Below are positions 7,007-15,241 of a DNA stretch of 15,772 nucleotides, one piece after another; positions within the stretch are counted from its first letter, which is position 1, and each line of letters opens with the position of its first letter. The notes beneath the pieces were generated by a model that did not search any database, was not told the DNA's origin, and worked only from the letters and a program-made list of their open reading frames with translations. This stretch comes from Clostridiales bacterium (GTDB taxonomy: Bacteria > Bacillota > Clostridia > Christensenellales > Christensenellaceae). The position numbers and the translations under genes were made by a program. Location: contig DOMW01000289.1 of the NCBI GenBank assembly GCA_003510345.1, positions 4,134 through 19,905 of the forward strand. The letters run 5' to 3'.

Positions 7007-8827
7007 ATGAAAAAAATAACGTGGAAATCCATTTTGATCGGATGGGGCGCGGCGCTTGCCGGTGTCTTATGGTTCTTTGGAAAGATGGCAATGGCGTGGC
7101 GGCCGGGTGTTACGTTAGATGAATGGGCGGGAAACCTGACCGCAACGTTAAAACGGCCGTTTGATTTTTCATGGAACGAAGCGATGCCGGTGTTTTTGTG
7201 GATTGGTACAATAATCTGGCTGATCGTATTCGCCGGGAAACTGACGCGAACGGGCAATTGGCGACCCGGGGCTGAGCATGGCCGTGCCGATTGGGCGGTC
7301 GCGAAAAAGCTGCGGAAGATTTATGAGCAGTGCGAAAACATCAAGCTGGATAATAAAGAGGTCATTTATGATCAAAACATTATTATATCGCAAAACATGC
7401 GCCTCGGACTGGATGCCAAAAAGCATGGGTTGAATTTGAACCAGGTCGTGGTTGGCGGCGCGGGCACGGGTAAATCGACCGGGCTTGTAATGCCCAACCT
7501 CATGCAATGCAATTCAAGCTACACTGTTATAGACCCGTCCGGCGAGCTGTACAGCATGTGCGGCGGGCTGCTGCAAATGCGCGGGTATGAAGTGCGGTGC
7601 CTGAATCTGGTCGATATGTGCCGGTCGCACAGGTTTAACCCGTTCGTATATATAAAAGAGTCGAAAGACATACGCGAGCTGGCGGCAAGCTTTATTGAAA
7701 ATACGAAGGAAGAAGGCGCGGGAAAAGGCGAGCAGATTTGGGTAGATGGTATGCGGCTGCTTCTTGAATCGCTGATCGCGTTTTTGTGGGAAGCCGTGCC
7801 GGAGCGGCAGCGGACATTCCAAAAGCTGACAGAGCTTACCATGCTGGGCAAGCTCGGTGGCGACAGTATGGGTACGAAGTCGGACCTTGATATGTTGTTT
7901 GAGGATTGGGGAGCAGATAACCCCGGGTCGCTCGCGTGGAAAAACTATCAATTGTTTTGCCAGGCGCCGCCGAAGACGCGCGCGTCTATGGCGATCTCGC
8001 TTACGACCAGGCTTTCTGTTTTTAATATTCCGGAAGTGGCGGACCTTGTTTGTGAAGACGAACTGCACCTTGACCGGCTGGGCGATAAGAAAACAGCGTT
8101 GTTCTGCGTAATACCGCAAGCGGAAAATTCCTATAATTTCCTGATCGGCATGATGTATACGGCGTTGTTTTTGGCGTTGTATCACCGCGGCAAGGCCCGT
8201 GGCGAGAAACGGGGGGACGGCACGGTGGAACTCGACATACCTGTACAGGTATATATGGATGAGTTTGCCAACAGCGCGCGCCCCAATATGTTTGAAAATA
8301 TTCTTGCTACGTGCAGAAAATATCTTATTTCCATCTGTATTTTCCTGCAAGGTATGTCACAGTTAAAAGCCCTGTATGAAAAATCATGGGAAGGAATAGT
8401 CGGGAATTGTGATACGTTCATTTATCTTGGCGGCAATGAACGTTCCACCTGGCAGTATATCTCCGAATCCCTGGGAAAGGCTACGATCAACATTCAAACG
8501 TCCGGCAAATCCGGGAACAACTTCAATACCAACCAGCAGCTTGCCGGGCGCGAGCTTGAGCTGCCGGATGAAGTGCGTATGCTGCATAAACGACAGGCCA
8601 TTATCATGATGCGGGGCGAGCGGCCAATTAAGGATTGGAAGTACAACCTGAAGAAGCATCCGAATGTGCGGCATACGCTGCGCGGCGGCGCGGCGGCGTT
8701 TACGCAGGAATTTGTGCATGACGAATGGGACGCCATGACGGCGCTTGACAAGATTATGGAAGGCTTTACATACGAAGATAGCGGAGCCGGGAGCTACGCG
8801 GATAAAGACGATGAAATAGCCGCATGA
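7007..8827 (+). CDS. VirD4/PcfC-type type IV coupling ATPase
   Basis: A 606-aa coupling protein of the TraG/VirD4 family. Two N-terminal membrane helices (about 9-30 and 60-78) anchor it. Walker A is GGAGTGKS (150-157), followed by the typical YTVIDPSGELY. Walker B is VYMDEFANSARP (D418, E419), then the ATCRKYLISICIFLQGMSQL strand-helix and a TFIYLGGNE motif. It links the relaxosome to the secretion channel and powers DNA entry. The ATG at 7007 is used because GGGAGGTG (6993-7000) is its ribosome site; the in-frame GTG at 6998 lies inside that site. Start and upstream stop are 5 nt apart. Confidence 0.95.
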   Translation: MKKITWKSILIGWGAALAGVLWFFGKMAMAWRPGVTLDEWAGNLTATLKRPFDFSWNEAMPVFLWIGTIIWLIVFAGKLTRTGNWRPGAEHGRADWAVAKKLRKIYEQCENIKLDNKEVIYDQNIIISQNMRLGLDAKKHGLNLNQVVVGGAGTGKSTGLVMPNLMQCNSSYTVIDPSGELYSMCGGLLQMRGYEVRCLNLVDMCRSHRFNPFVYIKESKDIRELAASFIENTKEEGAGKGEQIWVDGMRLLLESLIAFLWEAVPERQRTFQKLTELTMLGKLGGDSMGTKSDLDMLFEDWGADNPGSLAWKNYQLFCQAPPKTRASMAISLTTRLSVFNIPEVADLVCEDELHLDRLGDKKTALFCVIPQAENSYNFLIGMMYTALFLALYHRGKARGEKRGDGTVELDIPVQVYMDEFANSARPNMFENILATCRKYLISICIFLQGMSQLKALYEKSWEGIVGNCDTFIYLGGNERSTWQYISESLGKATINIQTSGKSGNNFNTNQQLAGRELELPDEVRMLHKRQAIIMMRGERPIKDWKYNLKKHPNVRHTLRGGAAAFTQEFVHDEWDAMTALDKIMEGFTYEDSGAGSYADKDDEIAA

Positions 8828-8835
8828 GCGGCTAT
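8816..8835 (+). promoter_or_regulatory. Intercistronic hairpin between virD4 and the pilin gene
   Basis: ATAGCCGC and GCGGCTAT form a perfect 8-bp stem with an ATGA loop, and the loop contains the virD4 stop codon (8825-8827). No U-run follows; the next bases are ATATAAAGGAG, the pilin ribosome site region. It is therefore unlikely to be a terminator. It may be a processing or 5'-end-protecting element for the pilin message. Confidence 0.55.
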
Positions 8836-8856
8836 ATATAAAGGAGAGTAGAGATT

Positions 8857-9228
8857 ATGAAAAAAAGAAGTTTGTTGGGAACAGTAAAGAAATTCAGGTC
8901 TAACGCAACTACGCTTATGCGAAAGCGTAAAAAGAAGGTGCAAGCGGCAGCGGCGCTCGTTACGGCGGGCGTTTTTTTATTTCCTCAAATCGCGTTGGCG
9001 AACGAAGGGTTTGATCCCGTTGAGAGTATGGGTAAAATGACGGATCTTGTATTGACCCTTATTACCGGTATAGGGATATGTTTACTTGCGTTCGGTGTGT
9101 TAAACCTTGCAATGTCATTCCAAAGTCATGATGACTCGCAAAAGAGCAGGGGCGTTGGGATGATGGTTGGTGGGTTTATCGCGATTGGGCTCCGTGTGGT
9201 CCTTCAATTTCTTGGTGTGGCGGTATGA
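8857..9228 (+). CDS. VirB2/Maff2-like pilin with long basic signal peptide
   Basis: A 123-aa membrane protein. The first 28 residues are strongly basic (MRKRKKK at 21-27), followed by a hydrophobic segment (AAAALVTAGVFLFPQIALA) with a likely signal peptidase cut after A48. The mature part, about 75 aa, has two hydrophobic helices (61-86 and 99-121) separated by a short polar loop, SFQSHDDSQKSRGVG. This is the layout of VirB2/TrbC pilins and of the Maff2 proteins in the same operon position in Tn1549-type elements. AAAGGAG at 8840-8846 is the ribosome site. It would form the pilus or channel surface component. Confidence 0.75.
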   Translation: MKKRSLLGTVKKFRSNATTLMRKRKKKVQAAAALVTAGVFLFPQIALANEGFDPVESMGKMTDLVLTLITGIGICLLAFGVLNLAMSFQSHDDSQKSRGVGMMVGGFIAIGLRVVLQFLGVAV

Positions 9229-9263
9229 GGCCTGTGCCGCGCCGCCGGAAGGAGTGATGAACC

Positions 9264-10145
9264 GTGTATATAGACTGGTGGATCGAACAGATATATAATC
9301 TGTGGAACCTTGCACTCGGTGATATTTATGTGCATCTCACCACATCCCCGATGGATTTTGCCGGGGGTGCGGGCTGGGATATCGCGCAGCGCGTACACGA
9401 CGCGTTGGGCGGGATCGCGTATGGATTGCTGCTATTGTTTTTTCTCCTGTCCTTTTTTCGCACGGTAAACGACATTCAAAACATGACGATGCAGCAGATC
9501 ATCGGATGGATACTGCGGTTTGTTGTCGTAAAAGGATTGATCGACGCTTCCATGCTCATACTGGGGTTATTGGTAGGTATCTCAATGGAAGCCAACACAC
9601 TGATCCTTGAGAATGGCGTCGCGTTTGTGGGGCAGGGCGGGCTCCCGCCCGAAGTGGCGGCAGCGATCGCGGCCGTGCAGGAGGGTACGGCGCTTAACAT
9701 GATCGGGGCGTTTTTCCAGCAGATACCTATGCTGTTTTTGACGATGGGCCTCGGTTTGGTGGTGCTAGTATGCGGTATTATCATGACGATCGTTGTGTAT
9801 ATGAGGTTTTTCAAGGTCTTCATATACACGGCGATCTCGCCGCTGCCGCTTTCTACCTTCGCGAGCCCGGACACGGCGCAAACCGGCATACATTTTTTGA
9901 AATCGTATGCCGCGGTTTGTCTGGAGATCTGCGTGATTGCCCTGGCCATCGTAATTTTTAACGCTCTGGTTTCGGATAATACCCTTCTGTTCAACTCATG
10001 GAATTATGTTGGCGGCGACGATCCGAACTCGGAATTCTGGGGAACGATTATCAACTGGCTGTTCGGTATGGTAATCAAAAGTATATTGCTGGTGAGCTGC
10101 GTGATAGGGGCGAACCGCATGATAGATAAAATGTTAGGAGCGTGA
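9264..10145 (+). CDS. VirB6/TrbL-like channel protein (CD1112 type)
   Basis: A 293-aa polytopic membrane protein. Hydrophobic segments lie at about 49-66, 79-106, 148-180, 184-198, 213-236 and 260-281, with a longer outer loop (SMEANTLILENG to the NMIG region). The family pattern YMRFFKVFIYTAISPLPLSTFAS (179-201) is typical of the VirB6/TrbL proteins of Tn1549-like elements, which form the inner-membrane DNA channel. The start is GTG at 9264 after GGAAGGAGTG (9247-9256); the ATG at 9257 is out of frame. It follows the pilin gene by 35 nt. Confidence 0.88.
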   Translation: MYIDWWIEQIYNLWNLALGDIYVHLTTSPMDFAGGAGWDIAQRVHDALGGIAYGLLLLFFLLSFFRTVNDIQNMTMQQIIGWILRFVVVKGLIDASMLILGLLVGISMEANTLILENGVAFVGQGGLPPEVAAAIAAVQEGTALNMIGAFFQQIPMLFLTMGLGLVVLVCGIIMTIVVYMRFFKVFIYTAISPLPLSTFASPDTAQTGIHFLKSYAAVCLEICVIALAIVIFNALVSDNTLLFNSWNYVGGDDPNSEFWGTIINWLFGMVIKSILLVSCVIGANRMIDKMLGA

Positions 10146-10149
10146 TGAA

Positions 10150-10545
10150 ATGGAAGAAAAAGTGCTTAAGAATATTTTTACATACCAGGAAACATTGACG
10201 CTGGGAATGACAGGCCGCCAGTTCATACTTTGCATCGCCGGGGTAGCGTTGGTGTTCGCCACATATTTTCTTACTTCGGGCGAGGTGTATTCACAGGTCG
10301 CCAGCTATGTTGGCATGTTCTGCGGCCTGCCGTGTTTCCTGTTCGCGTTTATGCAGCCGGAAAAAATGAATCTGGAAAAGTATCTGTGGTATTGGGCCGA
10401 AAGTAAGCTATTGCAGCCAAGAAAGCGGCATTACAAACGCGATAACGAGTTGTTTGACCTGATATGGAAACAGACGGTGTGCGGCGTGGAGATGAAGCCG
10501 GATAAAAAAAGAAGCGGGAGGGGGAAGAACAATGCCGAAGATTGA
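10150..10545 (+). CDS. PrgI-family (VirB3-like) inner-membrane protein
   Basis: A 131-aa protein with two adjacent membrane helices (about 24-42 and 50-68) after a short N-terminal segment, NIFTYQETLTLGMTGRQF, then the motif QPEKMNLEKYLWYW and a basic tail ending RGKNNAED. This is the PrgI family, the VirB3 counterpart in Gram-positive systems, which pairs with the VirB4 ATPase encoded next. AGGAGCGTGA precedes the ATG, which lies 4 nt after the virB6 stop. Its end overlaps virB4 by 14 nt. Confidence 0.9.
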   Translation: MEEKVLKNIFTYQETLTLGMTGRQFILCIAGVALVFATYFLTSGEVYSQVASYVGMFCGLPCFLFAFMQPEKMNLEKYLWYWAESKLLQPRKRHYKRDNELFDLIWKQTVCGVEMKPDKKRSGRGKNNAED

Positions 10546-12904
10546 CAGAACGACAAGTAAAGCTGTGTTTAAACGTCGTGATTCCCTGCAAAAGAGCATA
10601 CCGGTCAAGAACATTCACGACAACGGTTTGTTTGAATTTGCCGGGGAATGGTCTATATGCCTGGAGTTTTCAGACGTCAATTACAACGCGACTTCGGCCG
10701 AGAACAAAGCGTCGATCGTGCTTGGTTTTGAGCAGATTTTAAAGAGCCAAAGTGACGACATTAACCTGAAGCTCGTGGTCATGCAGCGTGTTTTACATGA
10801 GAAAACGCTCGAAAACGATTTGTATCTGCCGCTTAAGGAAGACGACTTCAACGAATACCGGAATGAGGTCAACGCGATCAACCGGTCGCGCGCGGTCAGG
10901 GGCACGAATAAGATTGTGCGCGACCGGTTCTTTACCGTATCCGGAGCCAAAAAGAGCAAGCAGGAAGCGGAAAGCTGGCTGAACCGTATTGAAGCGGGCG
11001 TCACGAACGACCTGAGCGAAATTGGCGCCGCGTGCCACCGGCAGAGTACGGAAGAACGGCTGCGGTCGTTGCACCGGTTTTTCAGGCCGGGTGAGGCCGA
11101 AAGGTTTACGCTCGACTGGAAGGGCCTCGGCGGGAAAGGTTCGACTGTCAGGGATTATATCTGCCCGGACCGGTTTGATATTGACGATACTTACGTCCGC
11201 ATCAATGAAAAGTACGCCCGTGCGCTTGTCGTCCGTGACCTTCCTTCATGGATAAGCGACGAGCTGATTCCGAAGATACTGGACCTGCCGAAGGAAATTA
11301 TTTTGTCCTTAGATACGGTGTCCGTATCAAAAGACGAAGGTATACGGCGGATCCAGCGCGTAAAGGACAAGGTGGAAAGCGATATCTCCAAGCGTGCCCG
11401 CAAGTCAATGAAAGACGGTAACATCAGCTTTGAGATACCGCAGCATTTAAAAGAAATGCGTGAAAGCTGTGATTTATGGTTTGACCGTCTGAATAACCAC
11501 GACGAGCGCGTTACGATGTACCAGATGGTAATCGTCCATGTGGCGGATACGCTTCAGGAGCTCAACGAAGATACGGATACGATCAAAACCGCCGCGGCGG
11601 GAAAATCCTGCCAGATAGGCGTCCTCACAAACCGGCAGGAGCGCGGGATCAACACGGCGCTGCCTTATGGGCTTAGGTATATCGATGCCCTGCAAGCTGT
11701 GAATTCGGCGGCGACGGGCGTTTTGATACCGTTTACCACAAAGGAGATACGCGACCCGGGTGGAATCTGCTATGGTGTAAACGCCATAAGCGGAAATATC
11801 ATCACGATCAACCGCGCTTCGTATATCAACCCGCACGCGTTTATCATCGGGACAAGCGGCGGCGGGAAATCATTTTTTGTCAAGATGGAAGCGGCGCAGG
11901 CGTTCCTCATAACGGATGACGACCTGCTCTTTATTGACCCATCCGGCGAATATATGGAGCTGGCCCGGCTGTTCGGCGCGCTTCCCATCAGGATATTCGC
12001 GGGCAGCGCGCACCATATCAACGTAATGGACATGGCGGAAGGCTACAACAGCGAAGACAGCTCTATCGAGCTTAAGAGCGAGTTTGTGCTGTCACTGCTT
12101 GAAATTGCCGTTGGAAAGGAAAATCTGGGCGCGAGGGAACGCAGTATCGTTGACCGCTGTACCCGGCGTATATTGTCCGGCCAGGGCTGCGGCAAAGGCA
12201 AGACGAAAGAGGACCCGGTTACGCTGCAAACGCTGTATGACGAACTGATGCAGCAGGACGATCCGTTAGCGCGCGATGTGGCCACCAGCCTTGAGATGTT
12301 TACCGAAGGGTCACTTAACGCGTTCGCGCAGCGCACGAACGTTGATCTTGACAATAGGGTCACCTGCTACGATGTATCAAGCTTGGGCTCATCGCTGAAA
12401 GGGCTGGGTATGCTGTGCGTTATGGACGCGATCGACCGGCGGGTGATGTATAACTTTAAGCGCGGAAAACGGACGCGTATCTATTGTGATGAGATTTGGT
12501 CGCTGTTCCGGTATCCGCGCACAGCGGATTACCTTGACGAATGGTGGCGGCGTATTCGGAAATACGGCGGTATCATGACAGGGATCACGCAAAATATCAG
12601 TGAGGTATTCGCGAACGAAAAGGCCAGCATGATGATTTCAAACTCCGAGTTTATCTTCATGCTGAAGCAGGCGCCGGAAGACGTGGAGCGGATCGTTGAG
12701 AAGATGCACATTTCCCCGGAACAGGAAAATATGCTGCGCAAAGCCGACAAAGGCCGTGGGCTGCTTTCCGCGGGCGGTACGATCGTGCCGTTTGACGGCT
12801 GGTTTGACAAAAACATCGCGCCGCGGATCTATCACGCAGTTTCGACGGATCCGACGAAGAATAAGAAGGAGAACGAGGATGAAGGAGCGGAAGTCAGCGT
12901 ATGA
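10532..12904 (+). CDS. VirB4-like conjugation ATPase
   Basis: A 790-aa VirB4/TraE-type ATPase. The N-terminal half carries the VirB4 domain (EWSICLEFSDVNYNATSAE, then RYIDALQAVNSAATGVLIPF). Walker A is IIGTSGGGKSFF (G440-S447), followed by LLFIDPSGEYMELARLFG. Walker B is RIYCDEIWSLFR (D653, E654), with the downstream GGIMTGITQNISEVF and NSEFIFMLKQ motifs of the family. It energises assembly and DNA transfer at the channel base. GGGAGGGGG at 10516-10524 precedes the ATG inside the prgI end. The length matches the family and all motifs look intact. Confidence 0.95.
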   Translation: MPKIDRTTSKAVFKRRDSLQKSIPVKNIHDNGLFEFAGEWSICLEFSDVNYNATSAENKASIVLGFEQILKSQSDDINLKLVVMQRVLHEKTLENDLYLPLKEDDFNEYRNEVNAINRSRAVRGTNKIVRDRFFTVSGAKKSKQEAESWLNRIEAGVTNDLSEIGAACHRQSTEERLRSLHRFFRPGEAERFTLDWKGLGGKGSTVRDYICPDRFDIDDTYVRINEKYARALVVRDLPSWISDELIPKILDLPKEIILSLDTVSVSKDEGIRRIQRVKDKVESDISKRARKSMKDGNISFEIPQHLKEMRESCDLWFDRLNNHDERVTMYQMVIVHVADTLQELNEDTDTIKTAAAGKSCQIGVLTNRQERGINTALPYGLRYIDALQAVNSAATGVLIPFTTKEIRDPGGICYGVNAISGNIITINRASYINPHAFIIGTSGGGKSFFVKMEAAQAFLITDDDLLFIDPSGEYMELARLFGALPIRIFAGSAHHINVMDMAEGYNSEDSSIELKSEFVLSLLEIAVGKENLGARERSIVDRCTRRILSGQGCGKGKTKEDPVTLQTLYDELMQQDDPLARDVATSLEMFTEGSLNAFAQRTNVDLDNRVTCYDVSSLGSSLKGLGMLCVMDAIDRRVMYNFKRGKRTRIYCDEIWSLFRYPRTADYLDEWWRRIRKYGGIMTGITQNISEVFANEKASMMISNSEFIFMLKQAPEDVERIVEKMHISPEQENMLRKADKGRGLLSAGGTIVPFDGWFDKNIAPRIYHAVSTDPTKNKKENEDEGAEVSV

Positions 12905-14903
12905 TATTTCCGGCGGAAAAGGAAAGGAATTGGAACTGCACCGCGATGCGGAGAGGTTGGCAAAAAACGCGCGGGCCGTGACAGAAGAAGTCGGTGCGGA
13001 AAATGCCGGTTCTCCGGCCGGAGCGGCCGGTGTCAACAAAGACACTGCCGGCGGCGTGTCCGCCCGGGATGTGGCGCCGAAGTATGGTTCACCGAAAGAC
13101 GCGCGGACAGTGGCGAACGAGGCGGGCGTAAAAGTCCCCGGCGTTTCCCGGGAGCCGGGGACAAACAGCAAATCCGCTGCCGGCGGTGTGTCCGCCCGGG
13201 ATGTGGTGCAAAAGAAAGACATGGAGCACTTCCGGGTTGACGCGCAATCCGGAAAACGCGCCCGCGCAGTAGCCGGGAAAGATGGCGTAAAAGGCGATAA
13301 AGCCCCGGATGCGCAGGGGGCGGCAGGTAAAGCCGCCGTAAGCGGTGCGTCGGCCCGGGATGTTGTACAGAAGAACGGTATGGATCAGTTCCGCAGCGCG
13401 GCACAATCCGCGAAAGACGCGCGGGCTGTGCTTGCGGATAACGGCGACGACCCGGAAGCCGAAACGGTGGCAAAATTGCAAAAGACTACCGATGCCGCGG
13501 CAGGAAACGTAAAACGAGCAATGCGCAGGCTGGCATCTCATAAGAAGGCCGCCGGTAATCAAAAACTGTCCGGAAGCGCCGCGGGCGGCGGGCGGTCGGC
13601 CCGCGAAGTTCTCGGGGGAAATACGGCAAAAGGAACCATTGGGGCGCAAACCGATAAGAGGGCGGATTTCGGAGCTATGGCTGCGCCCGCGCCGGGGCCG
13701 GGTAAATTTAGCAATGCGTCCGGCAAAGCGTCGGCGCCGAGGGCTCTCGCGAAAGAGCAGGTTATGAAGCGGAGCCGGGAAAAGGCCCGGCGTAAAGCAG
13801 CGGCAAAAGCTGTGAAAAAGAAAGCCGCAAAAACCATACAAAAAACCGTCAAGAAAGCCGCAGTCCGGGGAACCGCTAAGATAGCGGGGAAAGCGTTATT
13901 GCACGCGATGAGCCCATTGGGCATCATTGCCGCCCTTATTGTTGTGATAATTTTGATCGTAATCCTGATCGTCGCGCTTCTCGCGGCGGATGAGATGAAC
14001 AAGTCCATGAGCTATGACGGCGCTTTTTTCTTTCCGCTACAAAACCATGAAAACCATAACTGCGAATTTACGGATACGTTTGGCGCTTCGCGCGACGGCG
14101 GAAGGCGCGGCCATTCGGGTACGGATATCGGCGCGGTGGAAGGGGAGCCTATTTACGCGATGGTAAACGGAAAAGTGGTCACAAACCGCTGGAACGGAAC
14201 CGCCAACCCGGGCGGCACGGGCGGCGGGTGGGAAATCACGGTCGAGGACGAGGCGGGCAGGCGGTACAAGTGCCTGCATATGATGGAACAATCCACACTG
14301 CCGGTTGGTACGGAGGTTTATGCCGGGCAGACGATACTTGGGTATGTGGGCCACACCGGCGCGAATATCACGGCGAATCATCTTCATTTGAGCATGTACG
14401 ATGAAAATGGAAATATTGTAAACGCGTATGAGTTACTGCGGCGCAGTCATGATAACCCAATAGGCGACGCCTCCGGGAACCTACCGGCGTCCGGGGGCAA
14501 GCCCGCGGTATTAAACTCGGTCGTTATGAAACCGGCTGGCGTCCTAGCGCCGGTTCAAACAATTACGGGATGCCGTATCACATATTATTCCGGCGGCGAG
14601 GGTGAGACGGTTGACAGGTACGGCAACAAGCTGGTAATCGGTACGGCCGCGAAATGGATGGGGCTTACAAACGCCCCGTATCCGCAAGGGTTTCCTGACG
14701 GGACTATTTTCAGTATCGGTGAAGGCGCCGAGGAACGGTTCTATAAGATATCCGACGTCGGCGGTTTCGGCCGCCAGCCAACCGAAGTAAAGAAAAAGAC
14801 ATTTGACCTGTTCGCCGGGGCGAATGTTTCGGCGGCGGAACTGACGTCTTCAAAATACGGCGTGCAAACCGGCGTTACTATCAAAATTTGGAAGTGGGGG
14901 TGA
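12879..14903 (+). CDS. Membrane-anchored cell-wall hydrolase: repeat region, TM, M23 peptidase, 3D/DPBB domain
   Basis: A 674-aa protein. The ATG at 12879 is chosen because AAGGAG lies at 12866-12871; the start overlaps virB4 by 26 nt. Residues 1-340 are Ala/Gly/Lys/Arg-rich and probably disordered, with imperfect repeats of about 50 residues marked by SARDV (61, 105, 158) and ARAV (31, 128, 181). A basic stretch precedes one membrane helix (about 347-369). An M23 endopeptidase domain follows with intact zinc ligands: H412 and D416 in GHSGTD, and H501 and H503 in HLHLSM. The C-terminal part (about 560-674, ITYYSGGEGETVDRYGN, then ISDVGGFGRQ and FDLFAG) resembles a 3D/double-psi beta-barrel domain. 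It is the likely VirB1-type enzyme opening the wall for the channel. The cytoplasmic repeat region is unassigned. Confidence 0.85.
   Translation: MKERKSAYDISGGKGKELELHRDAERLAKNARAVTEEVGAENAGSPAGAAGVNKDTAGGVSARDVAPKYGSPKDARTVANEAGVKVPGVSREPGTNSKSAAGGVSARDVVQKKDMEHFRVDAQSGKRARAVAGKDGVKGDKAPDAQGAAGKAAVSGASARDVVQKNGMDQFRSAAQSAKDARAVLADNGDDPEAETVAKLQKTTDAAAGNVKRAMRRLASHKKAAGNQKLSGSAAGGGRSAREVLGGNTAKGTIGAQTDKRADFGAMAAPAPGPGKFSNASGKASAPRALAKEQVMKRSREKARRKAAAKAVKKKAAKTIQKTVKKAAVRGTAKIAGKALLHAMSPLGIIAALIVVIILIVILIVALLAADEMNKSMSYDGAFFFPLQNHENHNCEFTDTFGASRDGGRRGHSGTDIGAVEGEPIYAMVNGKVVTNRWNGTANPGGTGGGWEITVEDEAGRRYKCLHMMEQSTLPVGTEVYAGQTILGYVGHTGANITANHLHLSMYDENGNIVNAYELLRRSHDNPIGDASGNLPASGGKPAVLNSVVMKPAGVLAPVQTITGCRITYYSGGEGETVDRYGNKLVIGTAAKWMGLTNAPYPQGFPDGTIFSIGEGAEERFYKISDVGGFGRQPTEVKKKTFDLFAGANVSAAELTSSKYGVQTGVTIKIWKWG
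13047..13365 (+). repeat. Direct repeats encoding SARDV segments
   Basis: A 28-bp sequence that starts GCCGGCGG and ends GCCCGGGATGTGG occurs at 13047-13074 and 13179-13206 with one difference. A third, weaker copy (GTCGGCCCGGGATGTTG) lies near 13349-13365. They encode the GGVSARDV peptides and are internal duplications within the hydrolase gene. Confidence 0.75.
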
Positions 14904-14923
14904 TAAACGCCGGTTTAGGCTGC

Positions 14924-14952
14924 GTTGCAGCGCATGAAAAATGGAGGTATAA
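14924..14952 (+). repeat. 29-bp promoter direct repeat, copy 1
   Basis: A perfect 29-bp match to 15242-15270, beginning GTTGCAGCGCATG and ending GGAGGTATAA. It contains the -35 box, the spacer and most of the -10 box. It marks the left edge of two related units. Confidence 0.9.
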
Positions 14953-14953
14953 T
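14924..14953 (+). promoter_or_regulatory. Promoter of microtoxin unit 1
   Basis: TTGCAG (14925-14930), a 17-nt spacer and a perfect TATAAT (14948-14953) form a strong sigma-A-type promoter. The start point would be about 14959-14961. Bases 14924-14952 recur exactly at 15242-15270. Confidence 0.8.
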
Positions 14954-14986
14954 AAGTCATAGCAGGGAATGTTGATGGCGGCTGCC

Positions 14987-15006
14987 ACTTCCTCATGAGA
15001 GGGGGT
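14987..15006 (+). promoter_or_regulatory. Stem hiding the microtoxin Shine-Dalgarno sequence
   Basis: In the 5' leader, ACTTCCTC (14987-14994) can pair with GAGGGGGT (14999-15006) through an ATGA loop, using two G-U pairs. The right arm is the ribosome site of the 22-aa ORF. Such inhibitory leaders are usual for type I toxins. The pairing is read from the sequence; its effect is inferred. Confidence 0.6.
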
Positions 15007-15012
15007 GCGGCG

Positions 15013-15081
15013 ATGGAGTATCTTGTGATGTTTGCAGTGATCCTCGTGGTGCTTTGTAAGGTATTCACCGATAAAAAGTAG
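15013..15081 (+). CDS. 22-aa hydrophobic microprotein, candidate type I toxin
   Basis: ATG at 15013 after AGGGGGTG (15000-15007), spaced 5 nt. The peptide starts MEYLVMFAVILVVL and ends CKVFTDKK, so it is a single membrane helix with a basic tail, as in Ibs- or TxpA-like small toxins. I do not recognise a named family. It has its own promoter (14925-14953), a leader that masks the ribosome site, a terminator (15083-15120), and a convergent promoter on the other strand (15164-15193) whose RNA would overlap its last four codons and 3' end. The whole layout is that of a type I toxin-antitoxin pair. Too short for normal gene finders. Confidence 0.7.
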   Translation: MEYLVMFAVILVVLCKVFTDKK

Positions 15082-15158
15082 CGACCGCCTAAAGCTGGCA
15101 CTCTAGGCGGTCATTTTATTAAATGTACTGAATTGGGTAGTCGCTAACGCGTTCCCTG
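15073..15158 (-). ncRNA. Antisense RNA facing microtoxin 1
   Basis: Predicted transcript of about 85 nt from the - strand promoter at 15164-15193, ending at the shared terminator. Its 3' part is fully complementary to the toxin's last codons and terminator (about 46 nt), like RatA against txpA. Its 5' end, AGCAGGGAA, is the same as the 5' end expected for the toxin mRNA. Ends are estimated from promoter and stem positions. Confidence 0.6.
15083..15120. terminator. Bidirectional terminator of unit 1
   Basis: GACCGCCTA (15083-15091) and TAGGCGGTC (15104-15112) form a perfect 9-bp stem. On the + strand it is followed by ATTTTATT; on the - strand by GCTAC and five T. It can end both the toxin mRNA and the facing antisense RNA. 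Confidence 0.75.
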
Positions 15159-15220
15159 CTATAATTATACCCCCCAATACACGGAAAAGTCAAGAATAGC
15201 GTTCTGTCAAAGCGATAGGG
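15153..15220. repeat. 68-bp direct repeat with - strand promoter, copy 1
   Basis: Matches 15705-15772 at 64 of 68 positions. It covers the complete - strand promoter and about 27 bp upstream of it. The differences leave both promoter boxes unchanged. Confidence 0.92.
15164..15193 (-). promoter_or_regulatory. Antisense promoter of unit 1
   Basis: Read on the - strand: TTGACT (15193-15188), an 18-nt spacer containing GGGGGG, and a perfect TATAAT (15169-15164). The same promoter occurs at 15716-15745. Confidence 0.8.
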
Positions 15221-15241
15221 CGGCTTTTTGAAGCAGATCGA

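Noticed and set aside
8816..8835. Rho-independent terminator after virD4
   Set aside because: The stem is perfect but no U-run follows, and the pilin ribosome site comes directly after.
12696..12878. Longer form of the cell-wall hydrolase starting inside virB4
   Set aside because: It would overlap virB4 by over 200 nt in another frame and lacks a good ribosome site. ATG 12879 has AAGGAG and gives a sensible start.
13047..13365. Repeats in the hydrolase gene as a mobile or recombination site
   Set aside because: They stay in frame and encode the SARDV peptides, so internal duplication of coding sequence is enough.
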